From: Blastococcus tunisiensis
GTDB taxonomy: Bacteria > Actinomycetota > Actinomycetes > Mycobacteriales > Geodermatophilaceae
Assembly (NCBI RefSeq): GCF_900112815.1
Contig: NZ_FOND01000025.1
Span: 1-61,630, forward strand
Length of the DNA stretch: 61,630 nucleotides
Direction of reading: 5' to 3'
Below, one piece after another: positions 1 to 8,590 of this stretch; position 1 is the stretch's first letter; every line of letters begins with the position of its first letter. Both the position numbers and the translations under genes were made by a program. The notes below the pieces were generated by a model, which saw only the letters and a program-made list of their open reading frames with translations, had not been told where the DNA came from and searched no databases.

Positions 1-404
1 TGCAGAACCAGCTTGGCCGGCTTCGGTCGACGGGCCCGTGCCTCGGCGCGGGCCTGGGCGACCGAGGCCCGGTAGCGGCCGCGCGGCCGGCGGTTCACGC
101 AGCCGCCGGCGATCTCCCGGCTGATCGTTGACGGGCTGCGCCCCAGCCGCCGGGCTATTTCTCGCACGCCCAGGCCGGCCGCCCGATCCAGGGCGATCTC
201 CTCCCGCTCGGCGAACGACAGATAGCGGCCACGGGGCTCGGCCAGACTCATCGGCGTCATGCCACCAGCCTCGGCGAACCACCTGCGTCCGGTGGCACCA
301 ACCACGCCGACGGCAGCAGCGGCATTCTCGGTCGAGCTTCCAGCGGCGACCAGCCGCCAGAACCGACGATGAACCTGCTTCGGCACATGCACGGTTCCAG
401 CCAT
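1..404 (-). CDS. IS30-family transposase, N-terminal part (cut by window edge)
   Basis: The reading frame starts at ATG 404 and runs off the left edge after 134 codons. The first part is a short helical region (WRLVAAGSSTENAAAAVGV), followed by a typical IS30 helix-turn-helix at about residues 60-100 (YLSFAEREEIALDRAAGLGV, then EIARRLGRSPSTISREI). It ends in an Arg/Ala-rich linker (RGRYRASVAQARAEARARR) that normally precedes the DDE catalytic core, which lies outside the window. The HTH binds the element's terminal repeats in this family. Whether the element is intact cannot be judged. Confidence 0.85.
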   Translation of the reverse strand, partial: MAGTVHVPKQVHRRFWRLVAAGSSTENAAAAVGVVGATGRRWFAEAGGMTPMSLAEPRGRYLSFAEREEIALDRAAGLGVREIARRLGRSPSTISREIAGGCVNRRPRGRYRASVAQARAEARARRPKPAKLVL

Positions 405-426
405 CGAGGTCACCTCGTCTCATCGA

Positions 427-452
427 GGTGTTGCGACGACTCCTAGAACCCA
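427..452. mobile_element. Possible terminal repeat of the IS30-type element
   Basis: The sequence GGTGTTGCGACGACTCC and the following bases lie about 25 bp upstream of the transposase start, where one end of an IS30 element is expected. The partner repeat is outside the window, so this end is only a positional guess. The octamer ATCGAGGT occurs twice just inside it (403-410 and 422-429). Confidence 0.3.
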
Positions 453-493
453 AGCGCTCGGAACCGGGCGTTCGCGCACAGCGTCGGGTGGGG

Positions 494-892
494 TCAGGAC
501 GTCGGCGGCTCGTCCTTGCCCTCCTCCTCGAGCCGGTCGGCCTCCTCCTTGGTCGCGTGCACCGCGCCGTCGGCGTGCTCCGGGGGGCCGTAGACGGTGT
601 AGAGGATCAGCGGGTTCTGGCCGGTGTTGAGGAAGTTGTGCTTCTTGCCGGCGGGCACGACGACGAGGTCGCCCTGGGCGAACGCCTTCTCCGACCCGGA
701 GATGATCGCCTTCCCCGTCCCGCTGACGAAGGTGAGGATCTGGTCCACCTCGTGGACCTCCTCGCCGATCTCGCCGCCCGGCGGGATGGTCATGATGACC
801 AGCTGGGTGTGCTCACCGGTCCAGAGCACACGGCGGAAGTCCGGGCTCTTCTCGGCCTCGGTGGCGATCGTGTAGTGGATGACGGACGCCAT
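494..892 (-). CDS. Small cupin-domain protein
   Basis: A 132-residue single cupin barrel. Motif 1 is visible around residues 38-60 (PGGEIGEEVHEVDQI, with the EExHExDQ metal-binding pattern) and motif 2 around 80-90 (PAGKKHNFLNTG). The C-terminus is charged (EEADRLEEEGKDEPP). The ATG at 892 is preceded by a GAGAGGAG ribosome site; a longer in-frame extension upstream has no such site and looks non-coding. Single-domain cupins of this type are usually metal-binding enzymes or sensors of unknown substrate, so no reaction is assigned. It has no operon partner in the window. Confidence 0.85.
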   Translation of the reverse strand: MASVIHYTIATEAEKSPDFRRVLWTGEHTQLVIMTIPPGGEIGEEVHEVDQILTFVSGTGKAIISGSEKAFAQGDLVVVPAGKKHNFLNTGQNPLILYTVYGPPEHADGAVHATKEEADRLEEEGKDEPPTS

Positions 893-1329
893 GGACGGCG
901 CTCCTCTCGTCGAGAACGGACGTGCCACCCGGGCGGCCGCCGGGTGGAGGGTGCACTGGTCCTGCCCGCCCCGGTCGGCGAGTAGTCGTCGCGGGCGCGC
1001 GGAGTCGATCACTCTCCGCCGACCCCACCGTCGAGCCGCCGCCGCGTACGCCCGATCGGGTGACATCCGGACGACGGAACTCTGCTGCGCACGGTGCACC
1101 TTCCGGGGATCCGGACCGCCGTTGCTGGTATCGGGCGGGTGAACGGGCTGCTCAGGGCTCCGGGCCGGCAGTCGCGCACTTGTGGCGCCGACCACGGCTG
1201 ATCTAGCTTCTGCGCCGGTACCACGCGGTACTGAACCGCGTCACCCGCGAGGTCGGGCTCCTTCCGGAAGACCGTGCACCTCTCCCGACGCCGCGCATCG
1301 CCGCGCGGCGCCATTCGATAGGAGTTCCA
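893..1329. other. Gene-free stretch of about 440 bp
   Basis: This divergent intergenic region must carry the promoters of the cupin gene (leftward) and the heptad-repeat gene (rightward). I see no convincing gene, structured RNA or repeat in it; open frames here lack ribosome sites and recognisable protein features. Confidence 0.6.
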
Positions 1330-2865
1330 TTGTTCAGAGAACGAGATGAGCGGGGTGGCCGGCGTCGGTTCGTCGGCCCGGCCGTCCTGCTCGGCGTCGC
1401 AGGAGCGTCCGTCGGCTTCCTGTGGCTGATGGGCACGGTGGCCGACGGCGCCGACGAGGTCGCCGACGGGGCCACCCGCATGAACGCCGGCCAGTCGGAG
1501 TTCGCGGAGGGCTTCGACCGGCTGTCCGCCGGCGTCGAGGACCTCGACGCCGGCGCCGGGCAGGCGGCGGACGGAATCGGCGAGTACGCCGCCGGCGTCC
1601 GGCAGTACAGCGCCGGCGTGGGCCAGTACGTCGACGGCGTCGCGCAGCTCGCCGACGGCTCCCGGGAACTCGCCGACGGATCGGGGGCCGCGGCCGCCGG
1701 GGCGGACCGGCTGGAGAGGGGCGCCCGGGACCTGAACGCCGGCCTGGGCACCCTGTCGAACGGATCGAGCCGGGTCGCCCAGGGGGCGCAGGACGTCGCC
1801 GGTGGCCTCGGCCGGCTCGGTGCCGCGACCGCGCCGGCCGGCGAGCTCCGGCAGGGTGCGGCGCGCCTGGCGGCCGGCGCGGCCGAGCTCGAGACCGGGG
1901 CGGGAACGATCAGCGCCGGCCTCGGGGAGGCCCAGGCCGGGGCGGCCTCCGCGGCCGGAGCGCTGGGCGTCGCCCGCACCGAGGCCACGGAGGCGCTGAC
2001 CGCCATCGGCGACGTGGGCACCGCCCTCGGGACCGCCGGCGCCAGTGCAACCCGGGTGACCGAGCTCTCGGCGAAGCTGCAGGGTGGCGAGCCGCTCACG
2101 GTGGCCGAGCAGAGCGAGCTGCTCACCCTGTTCGGCTCGGTCCTCGGCAACGTCCAGACCGCCGGCGCCCGGCTGGCGGACGCGGGCCTGGACGTGGGCA
2201 CCTCCCGTGCCTACGTGGACGGCGTCAGCGCGGGGGTGGTGGACCTGCGTGCCGGCCTCGACGAGCTCAAGGCAGGCGTCGACCAGCGGCTCCTGCCAGG
2301 GGCCGGCGAGCTCGCGGTCGGGGGCCGCACCCTGGCCGGTGGCATCGACACGCTGAACGCCGGTATCGGGCAGGCCTCCGCGGGGGCCGCCACGCTGGCG
2401 GCCGGAGCCGGCGAGCTCTCGGCCGGCGTGCGCACCGCCGCCTCGGGGTCGGGCACGCTCAGCGCGGGCGCCCGGGACCTGTCCGACGGTGCCGACCAGC
2501 TCGCCGCGGGCAGCACCAGGCTCCTGGACGGTGCCGGTCAGCTCACCGCGCGCAACGGCGAGCTGTCCGAGGGTGGCAGCCGGCTCGTCGCCGGTAGCGC
2601 CGAGCTGGAGTCGGGCCTGGGGGAGCTCTCCACCGGCACCGGTGACCTGGCCGAGGGTGTCCAGGAACTGGACGCCGGGATGCTCCGGCTCACGGCGGGT
2701 CAGGAGGAGCTCTCCGACGGCGCGACCCGGCTCGACGAGGGCGTCGCCCCCTTCGCGCCGGCCAGCCTGGCCCTCCCGCTCGGGATCGCCGTGGTGGTCA
2801 TCGCGCTGGCCATGGTGACCGTCCGGATGGCCCGCTCGGCGCGGGCGCGCCACTCGGCGGTCTGA
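1330..2865 (+). CDS. Membrane-anchored xxxLxxG heptad-repeat protein (YhgE/Pip-like repeats)
   Basis: A 511-residue protein with one transmembrane segment near the N-terminus (about 14-36, FVGPAVLLGVAGASVGFLWL) and one near the C-terminus (about 477-498, LALPLGIAVVVIALAMVTV). Nearly everything between is a seven-residue repeat of the pattern xxxLxxG (QLADGSRELADGSG, RLAAGAAELETGAG and many more), as in the extracellular part of YhgE/Pip proteins. It lacks the multi-span ABC-2-type membrane domain those proteins carry. A central stretch (about 215-290) departs from the repeat. The start is TTG at 1330, seven bases after an AGGAG; no ATG in frame fits as well. Role unknown; an envelope stalk or coiled rod is the simplest reading. 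Confidence 0.8.
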   Translation: MFRERDERGGRRRFVGPAVLLGVAGASVGFLWLMGTVADGADEVADGATRMNAGQSEFAEGFDRLSAGVEDLDAGAGQAADGIGEYAAGVRQYSAGVGQYVDGVAQLADGSRELADGSGAAAAGADRLERGARDLNAGLGTLSNGSSRVAQGAQDVAGGLGRLGAATAPAGELRQGAARLAAGAAELETGAGTISAGLGEAQAGAASAAGALGVARTEATEALTAIGDVGTALGTAGASATRVTELSAKLQGGEPLTVAEQSELLTLFGSVLGNVQTAGARLADAGLDVGTSRAYVDGVSAGVVDLRAGLDELKAGVDQRLLPGAGELAVGGRTLAGGIDTLNAGIGQASAGAATLAAGAGELSAGVRTAASGSGTLSAGARDLSDGADQLAAGSTRLLDGAGQLTARNGELSEGGSRLVAGSAELESGLGELSTGTGDLAEGVQELDAGMLRLTAGQEELSDGATRLDEGVAPFAPASLALPLGIAVVVIALAMVTVRMARSARARHSAV

Positions 2866-2879
2866 CCCCACCGCACGAC

Positions 2880-2919
2880 CACTGCGGCCCGCCGTCCTCC
2901 GGGACGGCGGGCCGCAGTG
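2880..2919. terminator. Bidirectional hairpin terminator
   Basis: A perfect 18-bp inverted repeat (CACTGCGGCCCGCCGTCC, 2880-2897, and its complement 2902-2919) with a 4-base loop. It sits between the converging heptad-repeat and TetR genes, so it can serve both strands. There is no U-tract, as is common in high-GC actinobacteria. Confidence 0.75.
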
Positions 2920-2944
2920 CGTCCGGGCACCGGCCGCGGTGCCG

Positions 2945-3574
2945 TCAGCGACGCTCGAGCAGCCCCACCACGACCGCCGTCGCCGCATCCACGTCCTCGG
3001 TGAGGTGCTCGGCGGCGCCCTGCTCGACCCGGGCCAGCAGCAGTTCGTTGATCCCGCCGACCGCGGCCACCACCAGCGGGCGCTCGACCTGCCGCACCTC
3101 GTCGGGGCACTGCGCGGCCAGCTCCGCGGCCAGGTCGGTGATCAGGTCGACGTAGCGGTCGATGATGCGGCGCCGCAGCGCCAGGGCCGGCCGGCCGGCG
3201 GCCTGGACCTCCACGAGGGCCGCCCAGGCGACCGCGGGCCCGTCCGCCAGCGTCCCCAGGTAGGCGCCGATGCCCGCGCGCAGCCGGTCCCGCCACGGCA
3301 GCCCCGCCGTCCGTGCCTCGGCCTGGGCCTCGTGCACCCGTGCGAGCACCGTGTCGTTGGCCCGCGAGTAGAGCTCGAGCAGGCACTCCTCCTTGTCGCG
3401 GAAGTGCGCGTAGACCATCGTCTTCGACACCCTGGCCGCGGCGGCGATGTCGGCGATGGTGGTGGCCTGGTAGCCCTTCGTCGCCATGCACGTGGCCAGG
3501 GCCCACAGGATGCGGCCGCGGCGGTGGGCGTCGTCCACCCCCGGGTCGTCGGTGGGGTCGACCAGGGTGCGCAT
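2945..3574 (-). CDS. TetR-family transcriptional regulator
   Basis: 209 residues with a TetR DNA-binding helix-turn-helix at about residues 32-65 (TIADIAAAARVSKTMVYAHF) and a helical ligand-binding C-terminal domain. The ATG at 3574 fits the usual TetR N-terminal length; a much longer upstream frame is not plausible coding sequence. It is divergent from the MFS exporter gene about 100 bp away, the standard arrangement of a TetR repressor with the efflux pump it controls. The ligand is unknown. Confidence 0.88.
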   Translation of the reverse strand: MRTLVDPTDDPGVDDAHRRGRILWALATCMATKGYQATTIADIAAAARVSKTMVYAHFRDKEECLLELYSRANDTVLARVHEAQAEARTAGLPWRDRLRAGIGAYLGTLADGPAVAWAALVEVQAAGRPALALRRRIIDRYVDLITDLAAELAAQCPDEVRQVERPLVVAAVGGINELLLARVEQGAAEHLTEDVDAATAVVVGLLERR

Positions 3575-3673
3575 CGGACCGGACTCTAGTGGGCACCGGG
3601 GGCCCGGGTGAGCGAACTCACCGCGGCGCCCCGGAAGCCCGGACGTCGGCGCGGTGTCCTCCTTGGGGTGACG

Positions 3674-5020
3674 ATGCAGCCGACCGGGAATCCGACGTCC
3701 GCCGGGGAGCGGCCACCGGCGCGGGCCTACGTCGTCTGGCTCGTCGCGCTGCTCGCCTACGCCGTCGCCGTGTTCCACCGCGCCTCCCTCGGGGTGGCCG
3801 CCGTGGAGGCGCAGGAACGGTTCTCCGCCGGCGCGTCCGTCGTCTCGCTGTTCCTCGTCGTCCAGCTGAGCGTGTACGCGGCGCTGCAGGTCCCCGTCGG
3901 GGTGGCCCTGGACCGGTTCGGGTCCCGGCGGATGATCCTCGTGGGAGCGGTCACGATGGCCGTGGGCCAGCTGCTGCTGGCGCTGGCCACCGCGGTGCCG
4001 GCGGCCGTGGCGGCCCGGGTGCTGGTCGGCGCGGGCGACGCCATGACCTTCATCAGCGTGCTGCGCGTGGTGTCCCTCTGGTTCCCGGGCCGGATCGTCC
4101 CGGTGATCACCCAGCTGACCGGGATCCTGGGCCAGCTCGGGTCGATCGTCGCGGCGTACCCGCTGGTCACGCTGCTGCACGGCACCAGCTGGCGGTCGAC
4201 CTTCCTGGGCGCCGCGGCCACCGGGATCGTCGTGGCGGTCCTGGTGCTGGTGGCCCTCCGGGACGCACCGGCCGGTACCGGGCCCGCGACCGCGGCCGGG
4301 CTGGCGGAGCTGCGCGGCAACCTGGCCGCGACGTGGCGCGAGCCCGGCACCCGGATCGGGCTGTACACCCACCTGGTCACCCAGTTCTCCGGCACGGTGT
4401 TCGCGCTGCTCTGGGGCTATCCGTTCCTCGTCGTCGGCCAGGGCCGCTCGCCGGCTGTCGCGGCCTCGCTGCTGACCCTGCTGGTGGTGGTCGGCATGGC
4501 GGTGGGGCCGCTGTTCGGCCGGCTGTGCGGGCGCTGGCCGCTGCGGCGGTCGGATCTGGTGTTCGGCATCCTGGCCCTGACCGCGACCATGTGGACCGTC
4601 GTCCTGCTCTGGCCCGGGCGGGCACCGCTCCCGCTGCTGATCGCCCTGGTCGTCGTCCTCGGCACCAACGGCCCCGGCTCGATGATCGGGTTCGACTTCG
4701 CCCGCACCGAGAACCCCGCCGAGCGGCTCGGCAGCGCCAGCGGCGTGGTCAACGTCGGCGGCTTCCTGGCCTCGCTGCTGACGATCCTGGCGATCGGCGT
4801 CGTCCTCGACGTCCTCACCCCGGGGGCGTCGACCGGCTACGACCTCGGTGCCTTCCGGGCCGCGTTCGCCGTGCAGTACGTGTTCTGGGCGGTGGGTCTG
4901 GTCGGCGTCCTCCGGCACCGGCGCGAGCTGCGCGGCCGGCTGGCGCGGGACGGGATCGTGCTCGCACCGCTCACGGTCGCGGTGCGCGCCCGGCTGCGGG
5001 GCGGCTCCGCATACGGCTGA
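3674..5020 (+). CDS. MFS transporter
   Basis: A 12-span major facilitator. The MFS loop 2-3 motif is visible as DRFGSRRMI, and strongly hydrophobic spans run through the whole protein. I chose ATG 3674, preceded by TTGGGGTG, giving 448 residues and a normal MFS N-terminus (ARAYVVWLVALLAYAVAVFH is the first span). A GTG at 3608 would add 22 residues and has a weaker ribosome site. It is divergent from the TetR gene and is probably its target. The FHRASLGVA sequence of span 1 is typical of the nitrate/sugar-phosphate-like actinobacterial MFS group, so direction and substrate remain open. Confidence 0.85.
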   Translation: MQPTGNPTSAGERPPARAYVVWLVALLAYAVAVFHRASLGVAAVEAQERFSAGASVVSLFLVVQLSVYAALQVPVGVALDRFGSRRMILVGAVTMAVGQLLLALATAVPAAVAARVLVGAGDAMTFISVLRVVSLWFPGRIVPVITQLTGILGQLGSIVAAYPLVTLLHGTSWRSTFLGAAATGIVVAVLVLVALRDAPAGTGPATAAGLAELRGNLAATWREPGTRIGLYTHLVTQFSGTVFALLWGYPFLVVGQGRSPAVAASLLTLLVVVGMAVGPLFGRLCGRWPLRRSDLVFGILALTATMWTVVLLWPGRAPLPLLIALVVVLGTNGPGSMIGFDFARTENPAERLGSASGVVNVGGFLASLLTILAIGVVLDVLTPGASTGYDLGAFRAAFAVQYVFWAVGLVGVLRHRRELRGRLARDGIVLAPLTVAVRARLRGGSAYG

Positions 5021-5087
5021 CCCGGCTCGCGTGGCGGGTGCTCCCGGAGGCGCGGAAGATCACGTCCCGAGACCGCTGGGAGGCGCC

Positions 5088-6566
5088 ATGACCGAGGTGG
5101 AACCGGCTCTGGGAGCCGGGCCGTTGCTGCTCATCGCCGCGGCGGCGGTGCTGGTGCTCCTGTTCCTCATCATGCGGCTGAAGCTGCACGCGTTCCTCGC
5201 GCTGATCCTGGTCAGCCTGCTCACCGCGCTGGCGACCCAGGTGCCGCTCGAGGACGTGGTGAGCACGCTGACCACCGGGTTCGGCTCCACGCTGGCCAGC
5301 GTGGCCCTGCTCGTGGGGCTCGGCGCGATGCTCGGACGGCTGCTGGAGTTCAGCGGCGGTGCGCAGGTCCTCGCGGACTCGCTGATCCGCCGCTTCGGGG
5401 AACAGCGCGCGCCGCTGGCGCTGGGCGTGGCGGCGTTGCTCTTCGGCTTCCCGATCTTCTTCGACGCCGGCCTGGTCGTCTTCCTGCCGATCGTGTTCAC
5501 CGTCGCCCTCCGGCTGGGCGGCTCGCTGCTGACCTACGGCCTGCCGGTCGCCGGAGCCTTCGCGGTGATGCACGCGTTCGTCCCGCCGCACCCGGGCCCG
5601 GTGGCCGCCGCCGAGCTCGTCGGCGCCGACATCGGCCTGGTGCTCGTCTTCGGGCTGCTGATCGGCCTCCCGACCTGGTTCCTGGGCGCCTACCTGTTCG
5701 GCACGTGGGCCGGCCGGCGCTACCAGGTGCCGGTCCCGGACATCCTGGGCTCCGGGGACGAGCCCACCGCGGACGGCGGGGGGAGCTCGGGGGCGCCGGA
5801 GCCGGCCGTGGAGGGCACCGCCCCGGCGGTCGCCGACCGCGGTGGGGACACCCGGACCGCGACGCGCGCGCCCGGGCCCCCGGCCTTCGGCACGGTCATC
5901 GCCCTGCTGCTGCTGCCCCTGCTGCTGATCTTCCTGAACACCGGGATGAGCACCCTGGCCACGGCCGGCGCCGTCGACGCGGACTCGACCCTGGTGCGGG
6001 CCGCGCAGCTGGTCGGCGCGACGCCGGTGGCCCTGCTGATCACCGTGCTGGTCGCCTCCTTCGTGCTCGGCAAGCACCGGGGCACCGACGCAGCGGAGAT
6101 CGAGTCGGTGGTCAACAGCGCGCTCGGGCCGGTCTGCGCGATCATCCTGATCACCGGCGCCGGCGGGATGTTCGGCGGCGTCCTGCGGGCCAGCGGGATC
6201 GGTGAGGCGCTCGCCGACGTGCTGTCCGACATCGGCCTCCCGGTCATCGTCGCCGCGTTCGTCATCTCCGTGCTGCTGCGGGTCGCGCAGGGCTCGGCCA
6301 CGGTGGCCCTGACCACCGCGGCGAGTCTGATCGCGCCGGTGGTCGAGGCGACCGACGGGCTCTCCGGCCCCGACCTGGCGCTGATCGTCATCGCCATCGC
6401 CGGCGGCGCGACGGTCCTCTCGCACGTCAACGACTCGGGGTTCTGGCTGGTCAGCCGGTTCTTCCAGATGGACGAGAAGACCACGCTCAAGACGTGGACG
6501 GTGATGGAGACGCTGCTGGGCACCATCGGCTTCCTGCTGGCCCTGGTGCTGAGCCTGCTGCTGTGA
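5088..6566 (+). CDS. GntP-family gluconate:H+ symporter-like permease
   Basis: 492 residues, about 12-14 membrane spans, with GntP family signatures: GFGSTLASVALLVGLGAMLG, FGFPIFFDAGLVVFLPIVF and HAFVPPHPGP in the first half, and RVAQGSATVALTTAASLIAP and LSHVNDSGFWLVSRFF in the second. A hydrophilic loop of about 60 residues around 215-275 separates the halves. The ATG at 5088 follows GGGAGG. GntP members import gluconate or related sugar acids with protons across the cytoplasmic membrane. No gluconate kinase is adjacent, so the substrate here is inferred at family level only. Confidence 0.88.
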   Translation: MTEVEPALGAGPLLLIAAAAVLVLLFLIMRLKLHAFLALILVSLLTALATQVPLEDVVSTLTTGFGSTLASVALLVGLGAMLGRLLEFSGGAQVLADSLIRRFGEQRAPLALGVAALLFGFPIFFDAGLVVFLPIVFTVALRLGGSLLTYGLPVAGAFAVMHAFVPPHPGPVAAAELVGADIGLVLVFGLLIGLPTWFLGAYLFGTWAGRRYQVPVPDILGSGDEPTADGGGSSGAPEPAVEGTAPAVADRGGDTRTATRAPGPPAFGTVIALLLLPLLLIFLNTGMSTLATAGAVDADSTLVRAAQLVGATPVALLITVLVASFVLGKHRGTDAAEIESVVNSALGPVCAIILITGAGGMFGGVLRASGIGEALADVLSDIGLPVIVAAFVISVLLRVAQGSATVALTTAASLIAPVVEATDGLSGPDLALIVIAIAGGATVLSHVNDSGFWLVSRFFQMDEKTTLKTWTVMETLLGTIGFLLALVLSLLL

Positions 6567-6621
6567 GCCCGTGCGCCCGGAGGACGGCTCCGACGGGCGC
6601 GGTGGAGGGGGAGGGACGGCC

Positions 6622-8196
6622 ATGAACCGTGTCGCTCGAGCGGCGGCAGCCGGCCTGTCGGCGGTGGCCGCCGTCGCCGCCCGGGACCTGCTCCAGCGCC
6701 AGCACTCGCTGCTGCGCAACTTCCCGGTGCTCGGCCATGCCCGGTACCTGCTGGAGTCCATCGGCCCCGAACTGCGGCAGTACCTGGTGGCCGGCGACAA
6801 CGAGGAGCGTCCGTTCACCCGGGACCAGCGGCGCTGGGTCTACGCGTCGGCGAAGGCGCAGAACAACTACTTCGGCTTCGGCACCGACAACGACCTCGAG
6901 TACACGGCGGGCTATCCGGTCATCAACCACCGCACGTTCGGCCGTGCGGTGCCGACATCGCACGTGCAGGCCGGGCAGCGGGTGGAGCTGCCCTGCGCCA
7001 AGGTCCTCGGCGCCGCCCGGGGGAGGGCGAAGGCGTTCCGGCCGGCATCGGTCGTGAACATCTCCGCGATGAGCTTCGGCTCGCTGTCCGGGCCGGCCGT
7101 CGAGGCGCTCAACCGGGGCGCCGCACTGGCCGACTGCCTGCACAACACGGGCGAGGGCGGGATCTCGGTCCACCACCGCCACGGCGGGGAGCTGGTGTTC
7201 CAGATCGGGACCGCCTACTTCGGGTGCCGGGACGACCGCGGCCGGTTCGACCTCGACCGGCTCAAGGAGCGCGTGGCCGACGCCCCGGTGCGGGCACTGG
7301 AGATCAAGCTCAGCCAGGGGGCCAAGCCGGGCCTCGGGGGTGTGCTGCCCGGTGCGAAGGTCTCGGCGGAGATCGCCGCGGCGCGGGGGGTGCCCGAGGG
7401 GGTCGACTGCGTGAGCCCGTCCCGGCACGCGGAGTTCGACGACGCCGACGGCCTGCTGGACTGGGTCGAGCTGCTGGCCGCCGAGACGGGGCTGCCGGTG
7501 GGCATCAAGGCGGCGGTCGGCGACATGCCCTTCTGGGCGGAGCTGACCGAACTCATGGTGGGCACCGGCCGTGGCGTGGACTTCGTGACGATCGACGGCG
7601 GGGAGGGCGGCACCGGCGCCGCACCGCTGCTGTTCACCGACTCGGTCTCGCTGCCGTTCCAGCTCGGCTTCAGCCGGGTCTACGCGGAGTTCGCGCGCAA
7701 GGGCCTGCACGACCGCGTGGTGTTCGTGGGTGGCGGCAAGCTCGGGCTGCCGGACAACGCGACCGTGGCGTTCGCGCTGGGATGCGACATGGTGAACGTC
7801 GCCCGCGAGGCGATGCTGGCCATCGGCTGCATCCAGGCCCAGAAGTGCCACACCGACACCTGCCCGGTCGGCGTCGCCACCCAGAACGACTGGCTCACCC
7901 GCGGGCTGGATCCGGCACTGAAGTCGGTGCGGACGGCCAACTACGTGCGCACCCTGCGCCGGGACCTGCTGCGGCTCGCCGAGGCGTGCGGGGTCGAGCA
8001 CCCCGGCCTCATCGACGCGGACGTGGTCGAGATCCTCACCGGGCGGACGGCGTCGCGGCCGCTGCGCGAGGTCTACGGCTACGAACCCGGCTGGGGCCTG
8101 CCGTCGGAGGCGGACCGGGCCGAGATCGCCCGCCTCATGGCGGGCGAGGCGCCCGAGGGCGGGTCGGCCCCGCCGTCCCCCGACGCCGTCGACTGA
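6622..8196 (+). CDS. FMN-binding glutamate-synthase-domain protein (GltB domain 2 family)
   Basis: 524 residues. After a short N-terminal hydrophobic helix the protein is a GltS FMN-binding TIM barrel: NNYFGFGTDND near 75-85, NISAMSFGSLSG near 147, the FMN-phosphate motif GGEGGTGAAP near 326, and three cysteines typical of the 3Fe-4S site near 402-415 (CIQAQKCHTDTCPVG). It lacks the amidotransferase and GXGXG domains of full glutamate synthase, so it is one of the stand-alone GltB-like flavoproteins whose reaction is unclear. The N-terminal hydrophobic segment suggests membrane association. The ATG at 6622 follows a purine-rich GGAGGGGGAGGG. Confidence 0.85.
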   Translation: MNRVARAAAAGLSAVAAVAARDLLQRQHSLLRNFPVLGHARYLLESIGPELRQYLVAGDNEERPFTRDQRRWVYASAKAQNNYFGFGTDNDLEYTAGYPVINHRTFGRAVPTSHVQAGQRVELPCAKVLGAARGRAKAFRPASVVNISAMSFGSLSGPAVEALNRGAALADCLHNTGEGGISVHHRHGGELVFQIGTAYFGCRDDRGRFDLDRLKERVADAPVRALEIKLSQGAKPGLGGVLPGAKVSAEIAAARGVPEGVDCVSPSRHAEFDDADGLLDWVELLAAETGLPVGIKAAVGDMPFWAELTELMVGTGRGVDFVTIDGGEGGTGAAPLLFTDSVSLPFQLGFSRVYAEFARKGLHDRVVFVGGGKLGLPDNATVAFALGCDMVNVAREAMLAIGCIQAQKCHTDTCPVGVATQNDWLTRGLDPALKSVRTANYVRTLRRDLLRLAEACGVEHPGLIDADVVEILTGRTASRPLREVYGYEPGWGLPSEADRAEIARLMAGEAPEGGSAPPSPDAVD

Positions 8197-8331
8197 ACCG
8201 ACGAGCACGGGGGAGGTCTGCGGGCCACGGGTTGGGAACGTCCGGATACGGGAACGGAGCGACGGCCGGGGGACAGCAGGGGAGGGCGTCCGCGCGCCCC
8301 GACCCCGGTCGGCCGTCCAGCAGGAGGAACC

Positions 8332-8505
8332 ATGAACCGCACGTCACTGCCCACCCGTCGCCTGCGCTCGGCCGCCGCCGGGATCGCGATCGTGGCGGCC
8401 TCGCTCACCATGACCGCCTGTGGTGGCGAGGAGGGCGGCGAGGAGGGCGGCATCGTCCAGGAAGAGGGCGGCGAGGACGACGGCGGCGAGGAAGAGGACG
8501 ACTGA
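8332..8505 (+). CDS. Tiny acidic lipoprotein (57 aa)
   Basis: The ATG at 8332 follows a strong AGGAGGAAC site. The product has a basic start (RTSLPTRRLRS), a hydrophobic core (AAAGIAIVAASL) and a lipobox ending in LTMTAC, with Cys30 as the predicted lipidated residue. The mature peptide is only 28 residues and almost entirely Gly, Glu and Asp (GGEEGGEEGG, then GGEDDGGEEEDD). Such a chain would form a polyanionic, perhaps cation-binding, tail on the outer face of the membrane. I do not recognise a family. It is small enough to be missed by length cut-offs, but start, signal and lipobox agree. Confidence 0.75.
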   Translation: MNRTSLPTRRLRSAAAGIAIVAASLTMTACGGEEGGEEGGIVQEEGGEDDGGEEEDD

Positions 8506-8532
8506 CCTCTTCCGCGGCCACCGGCCGATGCC

Positions 8533-8580
8533 GGGCGCAGGTACCGGTACCTGCGCCCTCGCAGGTACGGGTACCTGTGC
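8533..8580. repeat. Two tandem near-palindromes with a 24-bp period
   Basis: Two copies of GCAGGTACSGGTACCTGYGC start at 8537 and 8561. The first extends to a perfect 26-bp palindrome (8533-8558). The pair lies between the small lipoprotein stop and the stop of the leftward flavin reductase gene, so a double terminator is the simplest reading. The tandem spacing of about two helical turns would also suit a paired protein-binding site. Confidence 0.6.
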
Positions 8581-8590
8581 CGGGGTGGGG

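Noticed and set aside
2945-4918. Long upstream extension of the TetR gene
   Set aside because: The extension is antisense to the MFS transporter and of biased, motif-free composition; the normal TetR start is ATG 3574.
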